Source of the DNA: an uncultured Prevotella sp.
Lineage (GTDB): Bacteria; Bacteroidota; Bacteroidia; Bacteroidales; Bacteroidaceae
DNA: 34,891 nt
Direction of reading: 5' to 3'
NCBI GenBank assembly: GCA_900314195.1
Contig: OMUH01000005.1
Span: 1 to 34,891 of the forward strand
In this document: positions 16,942-24,876 of the stretch, piece after piece
Layout of the letters: each line of letters begins with the position of its first letter
Numbering within the stretch: position 1 is the stretch's first letter
The notes under the pieces: model-generated
The model's database searches: none
The model's input: only the letters and a program-made list of their open reading frames with translations
Told to the model about the DNA's origin: nothing
Translations under genes and position numbers: made by a program

Positions 16942-16958
16942 GACTTTCTAAAAGACCG

Positions 16959-16994
16959 CGGACGGCCACAAGGGCCGCACCCTGCACGTGGGTC
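16959..16994. repeat. Dispersed GC-rich element (GGCC-ACAA-GGGCC core)
   Basis: GACGGCCACAAGGGCCGCAC followed by CCTGCACGTGGGTC. Near-identical copies lie at 19173-19200 (same orientation), 34352-34386 and 34846-34891 (inverted), with part of it at 28438-28460. The core can form a small hairpin. Confidence 0.9.
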
Positions 16995-17080
16995 AAGCCG
17001 CTGCATTGCTTCTTTTAAACCTGTGATCGAGTTTCTGAAATCTTCATGCATTGTCAAGCCGCTGCATTGCTTCTTTTAAA
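16992..17080. repeat. 28-bp direct repeat, two copies
   Basis: GTCAAGCCGCTGCATTGCTT (and eight more bases, CTTTTAAA) occurs at 16992-17019 and 17053-17080, 61 bp apart. The 386-base stretch 16942-17327 holds only this, the dispersed element and the next promoter. Confidence 0.9.
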
Positions 17081-17210
17081 ACATGAAACAAGTACTTATA
17101 TAAAAACAAACATTTGCTGAACAGTTACCGATGACTGTCATGGTTCTAAAAAAAGTTAAGGGCATGTTGTTTTTACAAAAAAATGCAATGCATGAATAAT
17201 TCTAATTTCA

Positions 17211-17218
17211 TATCTTTG
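17211..17218 (+). promoter_or_regulatory. -7 element for the flavin reductase operon
   Basis: TATCTTTG followed by C; predicted leader about 100 nt. Confidence 0.6.
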
Positions 17219-17327
17219 CATGAGCATAAGAAAATGTGCATGAACACACCCATGCCTGATAACATAAGCATGTTGCAATTATCATCAGGCCAAGCATTCA
17301 CGAATAATAAACGAAAGGAAAAACAAC

Positions 17328-17891
17328 ATGAAAAGTTTCAAGTCGAAATCGTGGTTTCTGCCACAGACAGTAATAGTTATAGGCACCTATGACGTCGACG
17401 GAACACCTAACGCCATGAACGCTGCATGGGCCGGCACATGGGATGAGGATGAGATTATGATCTCTATGGGCAACCATCAGACTACGAGGAATCTGAATGA
17501 CAACCCCGACTTTACCGTTGCCTTTGCCACAAAGGATACGATGACGGCTGCCGACTATGTCGGCATTGTAAGCGGAAAGAAAGAAAAGAACAAGATTGAG
17601 CACACGGGGTGGACCGTTGCCAAGGGCGAGAATGTAAACGCACCGGTGTTCACAGATTTCCCGCTTACGCTCGAGTGCCGCATTGAGAGGAAAATCGATG
17701 AGTCGGAAACGGGCTATTACATTGTTGCGAAGATATTGAACATTCTGGTTCGCGAGGACTTCATCGGCGCCGACGGCAAGCCAGACGTGGAGAAGATGCA
17801 GCTCATTGTCTACGACCCTGTTCATATGGACTATCTTGAGGTGGGCAAACGTGTCGGCGATGCCTTCTCGGCAGGCAAGGCTCTGAAATAA
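17328..17891 (+). CDS. Flavin reductase-like (FMN-binding split barrel) protein
   Basis: A 187-residue protein of the flavin reductase-like family: PQTVIVIGTYDVDGTPNAMN near the N terminus, then AAWAGTWDEDEIMISMG, RNLNDNPDFTVAFAT and ADYVGIVSGKK follow the usual order of the FMN-binding split barrel. These proteins reduce flavin with NAD(P)H or bind FMN for an unknown redox role; the substrate cannot be told from sequence. The ATG at 17328 follows AACGAAAGGAAAAAC. The gene starts a likely three-gene operon: the phosphoesterase begins 32 bases after its stop and the sigma region-4-like gene 18 bases after that. Confidence 0.88.
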   Translation: MKSFKSKSWFLPQTVIVIGTYDVDGTPNAMNAAWAGTWDEDEIMISMGNHQTTRNLNDNPDFTVAFATKDTMTAADYVGIVSGKKEKNKIEHTGWTVAKGENVNAPVFTDFPLTLECRIERKIDESETGYYIVAKILNILVREDFIGADGKPDVEKMQLIVYDPVHMDYLEVGKRVGDAFSAGKALK

Positions 17892-17923
17892 CTGCATATT
17901 GGCAAACAAAGGAAAGACTTGTT

Positions 17924-18700
17924 ATGACCATACAGTATCTGTCAGACCTGCATCTTGAATATGCCGACAACGAGGCATGGCTGCGCAAAAGACAGATAAG
18001 GGCTGCGGGCGACGTGCTCGTAGCCGCCGGCGACATGTTTTACCTCGACGACAGCAGCCTCGGCAGCAATTTCTTCTGCAAATGGGCGGCCGACAACTTC
18101 GAGCAGGTGCTCATAGTGCCCGGCAACCACGAATATTACGGCGGCTGCGACGTGATGGGCGCCGGGCACTCGTGGCAATACAAGATTAAAAGCAACGTCG
18201 GCTACTATCAGAACAATACGGTCAGGATTGGCGATACTGATTTCATCCTGTCGACGCTGTGGTCATATATACCGCCTGACAGACAGAGCATTACCGAGTT
18301 TTTTCTGAACGACTTCCACAGAATAAGATACCGCGGCCGGCTGCTGACGCCGGAAGACTTCAACCGCGAGCACGTGCGCTGCAAAGCCTACATAAGACGG
18401 GCCGTGGCCGGCAGCACGGCGCGCCGCCGCGTGGTGGTCACGCATCATGTGCCCACGCGGCTGTGTTCGCCCAGAAAGTTCACGCTCATCCGCGGCGGAC
18501 GGCTGGAGAGTGCCTTCGTGACCGATATGACCCACTACATTTCCGGCGCGCCGATAGACTGCTGGATTTACGGGCATTCGCATTCGAGCATAGATGCCGT
18601 CATCGGCGGTACTAAGGTGGTCAGCAACCAGCTGGGATACGTGGGCCGCGAGGAAAACAAATACAGTGGCTTTGAACCAGTGAAAACAATAACGATATAA
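17924..18700 (+). CDS. Calcineurin-like metallophosphoesterase
   Basis: A 258-residue metallophosphoesterase with all metal ligands: SDLHLE (Asp8, His10), AAGDM near residue 36, PGNHEYYGG near 66-74, VTHHVP near 166, and YGHSHSS near 212. No signal peptide, so cytoplasmic. The substrate (phosphodiester of nucleotide, nucleic acid or other type) is unknown. Its GC-rich codons (many CGC/GCC/GGC) resemble dxs rather than the flavin reductase gene upstream, hinting at lower expression or different history. It is translationally close to both neighbours. Confidence 0.9.
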   Translation: MTIQYLSDLHLEYADNEAWLRKRQIRAAGDVLVAAGDMFYLDDSSLGSNFFCKWAADNFEQVLIVPGNHEYYGGCDVMGAGHSWQYKIKSNVGYYQNNTVRIGDTDFILSTLWSYIPPDRQSITEFFLNDFHRIRYRGRLLTPEDFNREHVRCKAYIRRAVAGSTARRRVVVTHHVPTRLCSPRKFTLIRGGRLESAFVTDMTHYISGAPIDCWIYGHSHSSIDAVIGGTKVVSNQLGYVGREENKYSGFEPVKTITI

Positions 18701-18718
18701 TAAACAGAAACAGGAGAG

Positions 18719-19099
18719 ATGAATTACGGCGACCCCTTCGACAGCATGCTCTTTGACGAGGAGAACTCTTACACACAGCAGAACGACCTGTGGGATGATT
18801 ATTTTGCCGAACACCGTGACGAGATTGACGAACGCCCGCAGACACAGGCTGACGGCGCCGCGCTGAGAAACGAGCTTAACATGCAGGTCAGCGACATGCT
18901 GGCGCGCGTGCTAACAGAAGAAGAGAGCGACATCGTCAGGCTGAGCTTCGGCATTGGCTGCCGGCGGCACACCATGGAAGAAATAGGACTGCTCTATGAG
19001 AGCAGGGCACACGCGGAACACATATACGGCTGCGCCATGGAGAAGCTGCGCTGTTCTGATGAGATAATCTACATTTACAAATACCTCAACAATGTCTGA
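18719..19099 (+). CDS. Small protein resembling sigma-70 region 4
   Basis: A 126-residue protein. The acidic N-terminal 50 residues are disordered-looking. Residues 65-111 align well with region 4 of primary-type sigma factors: LTEEESDIVRLSFGIGCRRH matches the LTxREREVIRLxFGIG block, and TMEEIG...SRAHAEHIYGCAMEKLR matches TLEEIG..f..trErvrqI..kAl.kLR. The recognition-helix Arg-Glu-Arg-Val residues are replaced (RAHAEHI), so -33 element recognition may be lost. Regions 1-3 are absent. It could be an anti-sigma-like decoy, an RNA polymerase flap binder, or a degenerate sigma. It is 18 bases after the phosphoesterase gene and probably co-transcribed. Confidence 0.7.
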   Translation: MNYGDPFDSMLFDEENSYTQQNDLWDDYFAEHRDEIDERPQTQADGAALRNELNMQVSDMLARVLTEEESDIVRLSFGIGCRRHTMEEIGLLYESRAHAEHIYGCAMEKLRCSDEIIYIYKYLNNV

Positions 19100-19164
19100 G
19101 AAATAATTACTTAGTAATGTTAAAAAAATAACTTCATTAACTTATTCTATTCGCAATAAGCTTT

Positions 19165-19250
19165 TTTAGACTGCAGACGGCCACAAGGGCCGCACCCTAC
19201 AAGTAGACACATTCCTTGCTGAAAACATGCGGAAGTTATTTTTTAAATAT
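19165..19250. repeat. Mosaic intergenic repeat copy
   Basis: GCAGACGGCCACAAGGGCCG and CACCCTAC (19173-19200), followed by GCTGAAAACATGCGGAAGTT, modules also found near 12940, 29226, 34332 and 34352. No coding content. Confidence 0.8.
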
Positions 19251-19253
19251 TGC

Positions 19254-19760
19254 TTATCCGAAAAAGCGTTTGTACTCCTGCTCGAAGTTAGGCGTGAAAA
19301 TGCCTTTTCCGATGTTGTCAAGAATTTCCTGCGCCGTCCAGAACCGTCCGCCGTTGAGCTCGCTGCTGCTCGGCGTTATCGTGCCGTCATACACACATTT
19401 GTTCACAAACACCAGCTCACGCTCACGGCGGCTCTCAAAGACATAATGTCCGAGGCTGACGGGCGAGAAATCACGAAGTCCGAGTTCCTCGCGTGCCTCA
19501 CGCTGTAAGGCCTTGTCAACATTCTCGCCAAGATCTACATGTCCGCCTACCGATGTGTCCCATTTCCCGGGCTGAATGTCTTTCCATTCGGGGCGGCGCT
19601 GAAGATACAGCTCGCCGCGCGAATTGAACACATGAAGGTGAACAACAGGATGAAGGATGCGGCTGCCGTCGTGGGCATGGCCGCGGCTGACCGCACCTGT
19701 AATGTTTCCGTCCTCGTCAACAACGGGCAACTGCTCATCTGGATTGTCTTTCTGTTCCAT
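19254..19760 (-). CDS. Nudix hydrolase (IPP-isomerase-like subgroup)
   Basis: A 168-residue protein from ATG 19760 (MEQKDNPDEQL...). A longer frame to 19787 adds a Lys/Ile-rich stretch that is probably leader. The Nudix box is complete: GGHVDLGENVDKALQREARE and ELGL (about residues 72-94), with the REAREELG metal-binding core. The N-terminal VVDEDGNITGAVSRGHAH and HPVVHLHVFNSRGELYLQRR are typical of the YfcD/IPP-isomerase-like Nudix subgroup, which often lacks isomerase activity. It hydrolyses a nucleoside-diphosphate-linked or isoprenoid-diphosphate-like compound, unidentified. Single gene, with repeats at both ends. Confidence 0.88.
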   Translation of the reverse strand: MEQKDNPDEQLPVVDEDGNITGAVSRGHAHDGSRILHPVVHLHVFNSRGELYLQRRPEWKDIQPGKWDTSVGGHVDLGENVDKALQREAREELGLRDFSPVSLGHYVFESRRERELVFVNKCVYDGTITPSSSELNGGRFWTAQEILDNIGKGIFTPNFEQEYKRFFG

Positions 19761-19984
19761 ATATATTTTTTTAATGATTATCCGCAATGATGTAACTAGT
19801 CAGCGGATTATTATTTTTTATATTGACCGTTTTTTCCTTCTTATAATTATAAATGTTGTCCACGTGCAGGTGTAACCGTGTCATGCACGCGGACTGCATT
19901 CGTTATGCTCTGTGCCTCGGCGAGTTACACTAATTGATATTCACTATGTAGCGTCCCTCTCCGAGGAACTGTTAATGTGACATA

Positions 19985-20275
19985 ATGTTGCTGTCCCCCA
20001 GTCTGCGGTCGCTGCGCTTCCCTTAGACTGAGGTTACTGAAAGACAACCCCTCCGGGGCTGATGGATGTAGGTGCGAGCGTCAGATGTTGCTGTCCCCCA
20101 GTCTGCGGTCGCTGCGCTTCCCTTAGACTGGAGGTTACTGAAAGACAACCCATCCGGGGCTGTGGATGCAGGTGCGAGCGTCAGACGGTGCTGTTCCCCA
20201 GTCTGCGGTCGCTGCGCTTCCCTTAGACTGGAGGTTACTGAAAGACAGCCCCTCCGGGGCTGCGGATATCTGAAA
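19985..20275. repeat. Three ~100-bp tandem repeats
   Basis: Units begin near 19987, 20088 and 20188 and keep exact 100-bp spacing at GTCTGCGGTC (20001, 20101, 20201). Each holds CAGTCT...AGACTG, GGTTACTGAAAGACA and CCNTCCGGGGCTG. The 518-base stretch 19761-20278 otherwise contains single modules of the dispersed repeat family (GTGCAGGTG near 19864, CTCTCCGAGGAAC near 19956) and the Nudix leader. An antisense frame across it (20023-20328) is a repeat artefact. Confidence 0.93.
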
Positions 20276-20278
20276 TAC

Positions 20279-20923
20279 TTAATAAATGCTGTATCCGTTT
20301 TCGCGGCAGAAGTCTTTTGCCGGCTCATAGCCCTGTGCCGTGGCCTTATGAATCCATTTCAGTCCGGTGCGTTTGTCCTTGCTGACGCCACGCCCGTTGA
20401 GGTAGAACCACCCCGTGCAGAACTGCGCGAAGGCATCGCCCTGCCCTGCCGCAAGCTCATACCAGAAAGCAGCCTCACTCTCGTCGTGTGGCAGTCCGTC
20501 GCCGTTCCAATAATCAGCGCCGAGGTTTTTCATGCTCTGCACGTGTCCCTGCCATGCCGCCTCCTGCCACCAGCTGTTGGCCTTCACATGGTCTTTTTCA
20601 ACACCCTTGCCGAGGTAATAGGCATTGCCGAGGTTCACCTGCGACTGCATGTCGCCTTTGTTGGCTGCCACACGATACCACCGGCATGCCTCGCTGTCGC
20701 TGTGCTCCACCCCATCGCCTTTGTAGTAACACTCCGCAACGTTATATGCGCCGTAGACATCGCCGAGCTCGGCCGCCCGCATATACCATGCGAAGGCCAG
20801 GCTGTGGTCTTCGGCCACGCCGCGCCCGGTGTGATAGCACACGCCGAGGTTGTTCATGGCCATCACGTCGCCGGCCTCGGCCTTCTCGCGGTAGGTGCGC
20901 GCCCTGTCACGGTCTTTCTGCAT
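20279..20923 (-). CDS. Sel1-repeat (TPR-like) protein
   Basis: A 214-residue protein from ATG 20923 (MQKDRDRARTY...) made almost wholly of five Sel1-like repeats of 36 residues, each with the pattern A..NLG..Y..G.GV..D...A..W...AA..GD (for example NLGVCYHTGRGVAEDHSLAF). No signal peptide, so a cytoplasmic adaptor is likely. The in-frame extension upstream overlaps the pspC gene and is Cys-rich nonsense, so 20923 is preferred. It follows pspC by 28 bases and is the last gene of the ugd-pspC-Sel1 cluster; the repeat array starts right after its stop codon. Confidence 0.88.
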   Translation of the reverse strand: MQKDRDRARTYREKAEAGDVMAMNNLGVCYHTGRGVAEDHSLAFAWYMRAAELGDVYGAYNVAECYYKGDGVEHSDSEACRWYRVAANKGDMQSQVNLGNAYYLGKGVEKDHVKANSWWQEAAWQGHVQSMKNLGADYWNGDGLPHDESEAAFWYELAAGQGDAFAQFCTGWFYLNGRGVSKDKRTGLKWIHKATAQGYEPAKDFCRENGYSIY

Positions 20924-20951
20924 AAGCCAGAGATTTACTGATTGCTTGTGA

Positions 20952-21155
20952 TTAAAAATTGTCTTTCGGCATGAGCAGCCACAGCACCACATAAGCAATG
21001 ACCATTGCGAAAACGCCGGTGGACAAGGTTACCAACACCACTATCAGGCGCAAAATGTCAGCACTCCACCCGAAATATTCAGCGATGCCACCCACCACGC
21101 CGGCAATCCACTTGTTGCCGCCGCTTCGCGTCAGTCGTTTTCCGTTTGTATCCAT
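20952..21155 (-). CDS. PspC-domain small membrane protein
   Basis: A 67-residue PspC-domain protein. KWIAGVVGGIAEYFGW at residues 16-31 is the conserved amphipathic/membrane motif, followed by a transmembrane helix (LIVVLVTLSTGVFAMVIAYV and VLWLLMP). In enterobacteria PspC senses membrane stress with PspB; stand-alone short PspC proteins are frequent in Bacteroidetes and their role is not defined. It lies 37 bases after ugd and 28 bases before the Sel1 gene, same strand. Confidence 0.9.
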   Translation of the reverse strand: MDTNGKRLTRSGGNKWIAGVVGGIAEYFGWSADILRLIVVLVTLSTGVFAMVIAYVVLWLLMPKDNF

Positions 21156-21192
21156 ATTTTCTTTTCTTATTATTCAAAACAAAACATCCGTG

Positions 21193-22446
21193 TCAGTCGC
21201 GCCGGTATATGTCGCGTGTATACACCTTGCCGCGCACGTCGTCGAGCGAGCTGTCATAACGGTTTGCTATGATGGCCTGGCTGCGGCGCTTGAACTCGGC
21301 AAGGTCGTTGACGACACGGCTGCCGAAGAACGTTGCGCCGTCGGCAAGCGTAGGCTCATAGATTATCACCTCTGCCCCCTTGGCCTTTATGCGCTTCATG
21401 ACGCCCTGAATGCTCGACTGGCGGAAGTTGTCGCTGTTCGACTTCATGGTGAGCCGGTAAACACCTATCACGCAGCGGTGCTCCTCAGCCGGACTGTAGT
21501 CGCCGCGGTTGTAATAATCATAATATCCGGCGCGGTGCAGCACCTGGTCGGCAATGAAGTCTTTGCGGGTACGGTTACTGTCCACGATGGCCTGGATAAG
21601 ATTCTCGGGCACGTCCTTATAGTTGGCCAGCAGCTGCTTGGTGTCCTTCGGCAGGCAGTAGCCGCCGTAGCCGAACGACGGGTTGTTATAGAAATCGCCT
21701 ATGCGCGGGTCGAGGCTTACACCTTTTATAATATGTGACGTATCAAGGCCCTTCACCTCTGCGTAAGTGTCGAGCTCGTTGAAATAGCTCACGCGCAGGG
21801 CCAGATAGGTGTTGGCAAAGAGCTTCACGGCCTCGGCCTCGGTGGTGCCCATGAAGAGCGTCGGGATGTTCTGCTCTATGGCGCCCTCCTGCAGAAGGGC
21901 AGCAAAGGTATGGGCAGCATCGTCAAGACGGCTGTCGCCGTCGGGACGCCCTACAATTATACGGCTCGGATAAAGATTGTCATACAGAGCCTTGCTCTCA
22001 CGGAGGAACTCCGGCGCGAAAATGATATTGCCGCAGTTATATTTCTTTCTTATTTTTTCAGTATAACCCACCGGTATGGTGCTCTTGATAACCATTATGG
22101 CACTGCTGTTCACCTTCAGAACGAGTTCTATGACCTCCTCTACGTGAGTGGTGTCAAAAGAGTTCTGTACAGGGTCATAGTTAGTCGGAGTGGCTATCAC
22201 CACAAAGTCGGCATCAGCGTAAGCGGCTGCGCCGTCGGTAGTGGCATGAAGGTCAAGCTGTTTCTCACTGAAATACTTCTCAATATATTCATCTCTTATC
22301 GGCGAACGGCGGTTGTTTATCATGTCCACCTTCTCAGCCACAACGTCGACAGCCTCAACATGATGATGCTGGCTCAGCAGTGTTGCTATGCTCAGGCCAA
22401 CATATCCTGTTCCGGCCACGGCTATTCTTATATCTTTAAGGTTCAT
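21193..22446 (-). CDS. ugd: UDP-glucose 6-dehydrogenase
   Basis: A 417-residue NAD-dependent enzyme oxidising UDP-glucose to UDP-glucuronate, a precursor for capsule, exopolysaccharide or LPS sugars. The Rossmann motif [11 protein letters not shown] is at residues 9-19, FAPEFLRE and the central helix SYFNELD follow, and the catalytic Cys264 lies in [12 protein letters not shown] short tyrosine-rich insert ([11 protein letters not shown]) makes it slightly longer than E. coli Ugd (388). The start is ATG 22446 (MNLKD) or 22452 (MQMNLKD); the longer frame from 22512 begins with TTG upstream of the -7 element and is rejected. First gene of a leftward cluster with pspC and Sel1 genes. Confidence 0.93.
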   Translation of the reverse strand: MNLKDIRIAVAGTGYVGLSIATLLSQHHHVEAVDVVAEKVDMINNRRSPIRDEYIEKYFSEKQLDLHATTDGAAAYADADFVVIATPTNYDPVQNSFDTTHVEEVIELVLKVNSSAIMVIKSTIPVGYTEKIRKKYNCGNIIFAPEFLRESKALYDNLYPSRIIVGRPDGDSRLDDAAHTFAALLQEGAIEQNIPTLFMGTTEAEAVKLFANTYLALRVSYFNELDTYAEVKGLDTSHIIKGVSLDPRIGDFYNNPSFGYGGYCLPKDTKQLLANYKDVPENLIQAIVDSNRTRKDFIADQVLHRAGYYDYYNRGDYSPAEEHRCVIGVYRLTMKSNSDNFRQSSIQGVMKRIKAKGAEVIIYEPTLADGATFFGSRVVNDLAEFKRRSQAIIANRYDSSLDDVRGKVYTRDIYRRD

Positions 22447-22472
22447 CTGCATTATTGAATTGATGTTATTGC

Positions 22473-22503
22473 CAAAATTACCATTAATTTTATGATGCAG
22501 CAA
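22473..22503 (-). promoter_or_regulatory. Promoter for ugd
   Basis: On the minus strand TTG (22501-22503), a 20-base spacer and TAATTTTG (22473-22480). The leader would be about 15-20 nt. Confidence 0.55.
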
Positions 22504-22681
22504 GAAAAGCAAAAACTATTTTTTACCGTCACGTAACAAACTGCACTTGCGGCAGAGCATCAAAGAGTCACCCTGCACCCACGGAACATCACAGTTGCCT
22601 GGTTTGTCTTGCAAGCCAACAGCAGACACGCTGAAAGCAAGCATAACAGCAATGCAGCATCACAAAAAGATGGGATTGCAC

Positions 22682-22695
22682 CGCAAACGTTTGCG
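22682..22695. promoter_or_regulatory. LacI/PurR-type palindrome CGCAAACGTTTGCG
   Basis: A perfect 14-bp palindrome of the type bound by LacI-family repressors. The same AAACGTTTGCGAT 13-mer occurs at 32137-32149, and a variant at 29836-29851. It sits in the 540-base gap between ugd and the next gene, with TGTGTGCGTGCAC about 45 bases further. Nothing else is recognisable in the gap apart from the two promoters. Confidence 0.45.
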
Positions 22696-22834
22696 ATGCC
22701 CAATATGCTGCTGTTTGCGTGCACAAATGCTATAAAACACTCTGTGTGCGTGCACATGAATTGATTTAAATCAATTATTCAATCAAAAAAAAGACTTTTT
22801 GATAAAAAAACAACCGCCCTGCCGAAATTCGTAA

Positions 22835-22842
22835 TATCTTTG
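22835..22842 (+). promoter_or_regulatory. -7 element for the 22987 gene
   Basis: TATCTTTG followed by C; the predicted leader is long, about 138 nt. Confidence 0.6.
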
Positions 22843-22986
22843 CAGTGTCAATCAGAAAGAACAACATCTGATGACAAGACAAAAGGCAGATCGGAGATAA
22901 AAAGACTACAGGATAACAAAACAGATTTGCCTCAAGCGTAAAAAGTTTTATTAACAGGACAACAAAAATTTGAAAGGATCAGGATT

Positions 22987-23346
22987 ATGAAGAAGATTGT
23001 ATTTATGGCAGCAATGCTGCTCAGCATGACAACAGCAACTTTCGCAGCAAATGAAGAGAATGAGGCAGCCGCTTCAGCATACAGTTTGACATTCAACAGC
23101 AGCGCCCTGAGCGACGCCCTTGCACTGACACTTGACCAGGAAGACGCCATGAACGACGTTCACAAGAGCTTCAGCACAGAAATGGCAAATGCAGCACAGG
23201 CAAACGGCAGCGAGCGCACAGACCTCGTCAACAAGGCTGTTCTCAAGAACCTCAAATACATGAGAAGCATTCTTAATGCAAACCAGTACAAGAAGTATGT
23301 TATGCTGCTCAATACCACACTTTACAACCGTGGCATTCTGAAGTAA
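22987..23346 (+). CDS. Small secreted protein of unknown function
   Basis: A 119-residue protein with a Sec signal peptide (residues 1-20, ending TATFAAN) and a ~95-residue helical mature part. The pattern LTLDQEDAMNDVHKSFSTEM ... AVLKNLKYMRSILNANQYKK, then LLNTTLYNRGI, is familiar from small Bacteroidales periplasmic proteins; the L-x-L-x-Q start recalls the LTxxQ motif of CpxP/Spy chaperones, but homology is not claimed. High Ala/Asn content and consistent codon use suggest good expression. Monocistronic, with an ideal terminator. Confidence 0.82.
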   Translation: MKKIVFMAAMLLSMTTATFAANEENEAAASAYSLTFNSSALSDALALTLDQEDAMNDVHKSFSTEMANAAQANGSERTDLVNKAVLKNLKYMRSILNANQYKKYVMLLNTTLYNRGILK

Positions 23347-23400
23347 GCTGACTTTAAAAGAATTATAAGATTATAGGTTGACATATTTAAAAGTTACAGG

Positions 23401-23434
23401 GAGTACATCCGCATGCGGATGTACTCTTTTTTTT
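23401..23434 (+). terminator. Terminator of the small secreted protein gene
   Basis: GAGTACATCCGCA and its exact complement TGCGGATGTACTC form a 26-bp palindrome followed by eight T. Confidence 0.92.
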
Positions 23435-24138
23435 GTGTGTGCATGGCAAAGGCAGGATTATTCCATAATAAGCGAAAACAGCTTCCGGTGTTTATTTTCT
23501 GCAAACGATTGCCTCACCTGCATGGCGAAGTAGTCTGCAATGAAGCTACACATTTCTGCCCCTACGGCAACGGAGGGAAAAAAAAGGTGAACGCCCCATG
23601 CACGTAGACACTATATTTGCGTTCAGAATTCAACATGCAGTGCTGGAAATAATAATTCGCCAAACAGATACAGCAAAAGAAGTGCTATAGTTTTGTAAAA
23701 TATATTCCGAAGAAATTAAAGAATATTAACTAAAAATCAGCCTCAGAAAAAAATTGCATCAATCGTTGGAAATTTATCTCTTTTGCATAAATCATGCATA
23801 AAACCACAATATAATCATATTTTCATGGTTTGAACCTCGTAAAGCAATGAGATAAATTTCTGTTGCTGTGAGATAATTTTCCAAAGCATTGCTTTACGCC
23901 CCGTAAACCTATGCTTTATTTTTCTGATTTTATTACATTACAGCCTTATTTTACTGCTTTATTTTTGTAATAAAATTACAAGTCTTTATTTATCAACACG
24001 TTATAATTCACGCGAGAATACCGTTCCAGACGACCGACCGCACGACAGTTTGTTTTTCTGCATGTTTTGGAAATCGAACTGTAAGAAAATTTCAGTACAA
24101 GAACATTCTGCGTGAAGCACAGATACAGCAGCTGCCTT
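23435..24138. other. AT-rich gene-free stretch with nested inverted repeats
   Basis: No convincing gene in 700 bases. Two TAnnTTTG elements (23612-23619, 23688-23695, + strand) precede three perfect inverted repeats: GAAATTTATCTC (23769-23780) with GAGATAAATTTC (23849-23860); CGTAAAGCAATG (23838-23849) with CATTGCTTTACG (23887-23898); TTTTATTACA (23928-23937) with TGTAATAAAA (23966-23975). The first two share base 23849 and so compete or stack at that point. A 30-codon frame at 23599-23691 is possible but unsupported. Confidence 0.6.
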
Positions 24139-24319
24139 TTATCTGCCTTGCTCCCTTTTTATTTGTTCCAACAGCCTGAAGACTTTTGCAACTTGTGAAT
24201 AAGCAATTTTATCATGCGGATTGTCCTCAGCCATTTTACTGAGAGCATCACCATTATTCATAGCATTTTCAATGTTCCCATACTCTTTGAGATAATCATA
24301 GAGCTTTTCGTTTTTTCAT
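24139..24319 (-). pseudogene. Small ORF apparently frameshifted in an A6 run
   Basis: On the minus strand a coherent frame encodes NEKLYDYLKEYGNIENAMNN, GDALSKMAEDNPHDKIAYSQ and ends LLEQIKREQGR. The ATG at 24319 is out of frame with it by one base in a run of six A; with five A the product would be a 59-residue acidic/basic helical protein starting MKNEKLYDYL. Either a real pseudogene or a homopolymer sequencing error. The family is not recognised; the position next to an XRE gene hints at a toxin-antitoxin-like remnant. Confidence 0.4.
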
Positions 24320-24407
24320 AGCCTGGCATATATTTCTTCAAGAGTCAAGAATGGCACGATAGCCTTGATAGATAAAGAAATAATTGGAAACTTAGATTTC
24401 ACAAGAG

Positions 24408-24662
24408 ATGAAAAAAAGTAGTATATTGGATGCACGACGCAAACACGTCAGTCCAGAAACAAGAAAGTCGGTTGAACTTTCTTTTCAAATTGTCGGCCGC
24501 ATACACGAGATTCTTACAGAAAAAGGACTCAAACAGAAAGACCTTGCAAATATGTTGGGTAAGAAAGAAGCCGAGATAAGTAAGTGGATGCGATGCACTC
24601 ACAACTTCACTATTGATACATTATCTTCAATAGAAAACGTTCTCGGTGAGCCCATACTATAG
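24408..24662 (+). CDS. XRE-family helix-turn-helix regulator
   Basis: An 84-residue protein. Residues 28-80 are an XRE/Cro-type HTH: IHEILTEKGLKQKDLANMLG with the second and recognition helices in KKEAEISKWMRCTHNF and the closing ITIDTL-like segment TIDTLSSIENVLG. The N-terminal 27 residues (ARRKHVSPETRKSVELSFQI) match the N-terminal arm of antitoxins in HigA/RelB-like orphan XRE proteins. A frame ending LIDKEIIGNLDFTRDEKK stops within the first codons of this gene (24417-24419), the overlap typical of a toxin gene upstream of its antitoxin, but only about 30 codons of it remain open. So this is probably an orphan antitoxin. Confidence 0.82.
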   Translation: MKKSSILDARRKHVSPETRKSVELSFQIVGRIHEILTEKGLKQKDLANMLGKKEAEISKWMRCTHNFTIDTLSSIENVLGEPIL

Positions 24663-24696
24663 GTTTGCCATGAAGAGGCAAGGGCAGATGCATGAA

Positions 24697-24742
24697 AATA
24701 AAGATCCCTTTGACCCGAAAGAGCCAAAGGGATTTCTTTATT
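24697..24742 (+). terminator. Terminator after the XRE gene
   Basis: AATAAAGATCCCTTTG pairs, with a two-base bulge, with CAAAGGGATTTCTTTATT, followed by a T-rich tract. Confidence 0.75.
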
Positions 24743-24876
24743 CATTTTTTTTCATTGATTGCTTGCAAACTGAAGAAATGCGTCAAGCTGGTTTTATCAG
24801 TTGCGACACATAACATCAAATCTTTATTGAAGCAGCCTGAAATAAAAATTATCATAAGCTCAAGGCAGCATCATTG

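Noticed and set aside
20072-20941. 289-residue + strand frame over the tandem repeats and the Sel1 gene
   Set aside because: Its first part is repeat DNA and the rest is antisense to clear Sel1 repeats.
22447-22512. Upstream TTG start for ugd (439 residues)
   Set aside because: The start lies upstream of the mapped -7 element, and the added residues are not part of the Rossmann fold.
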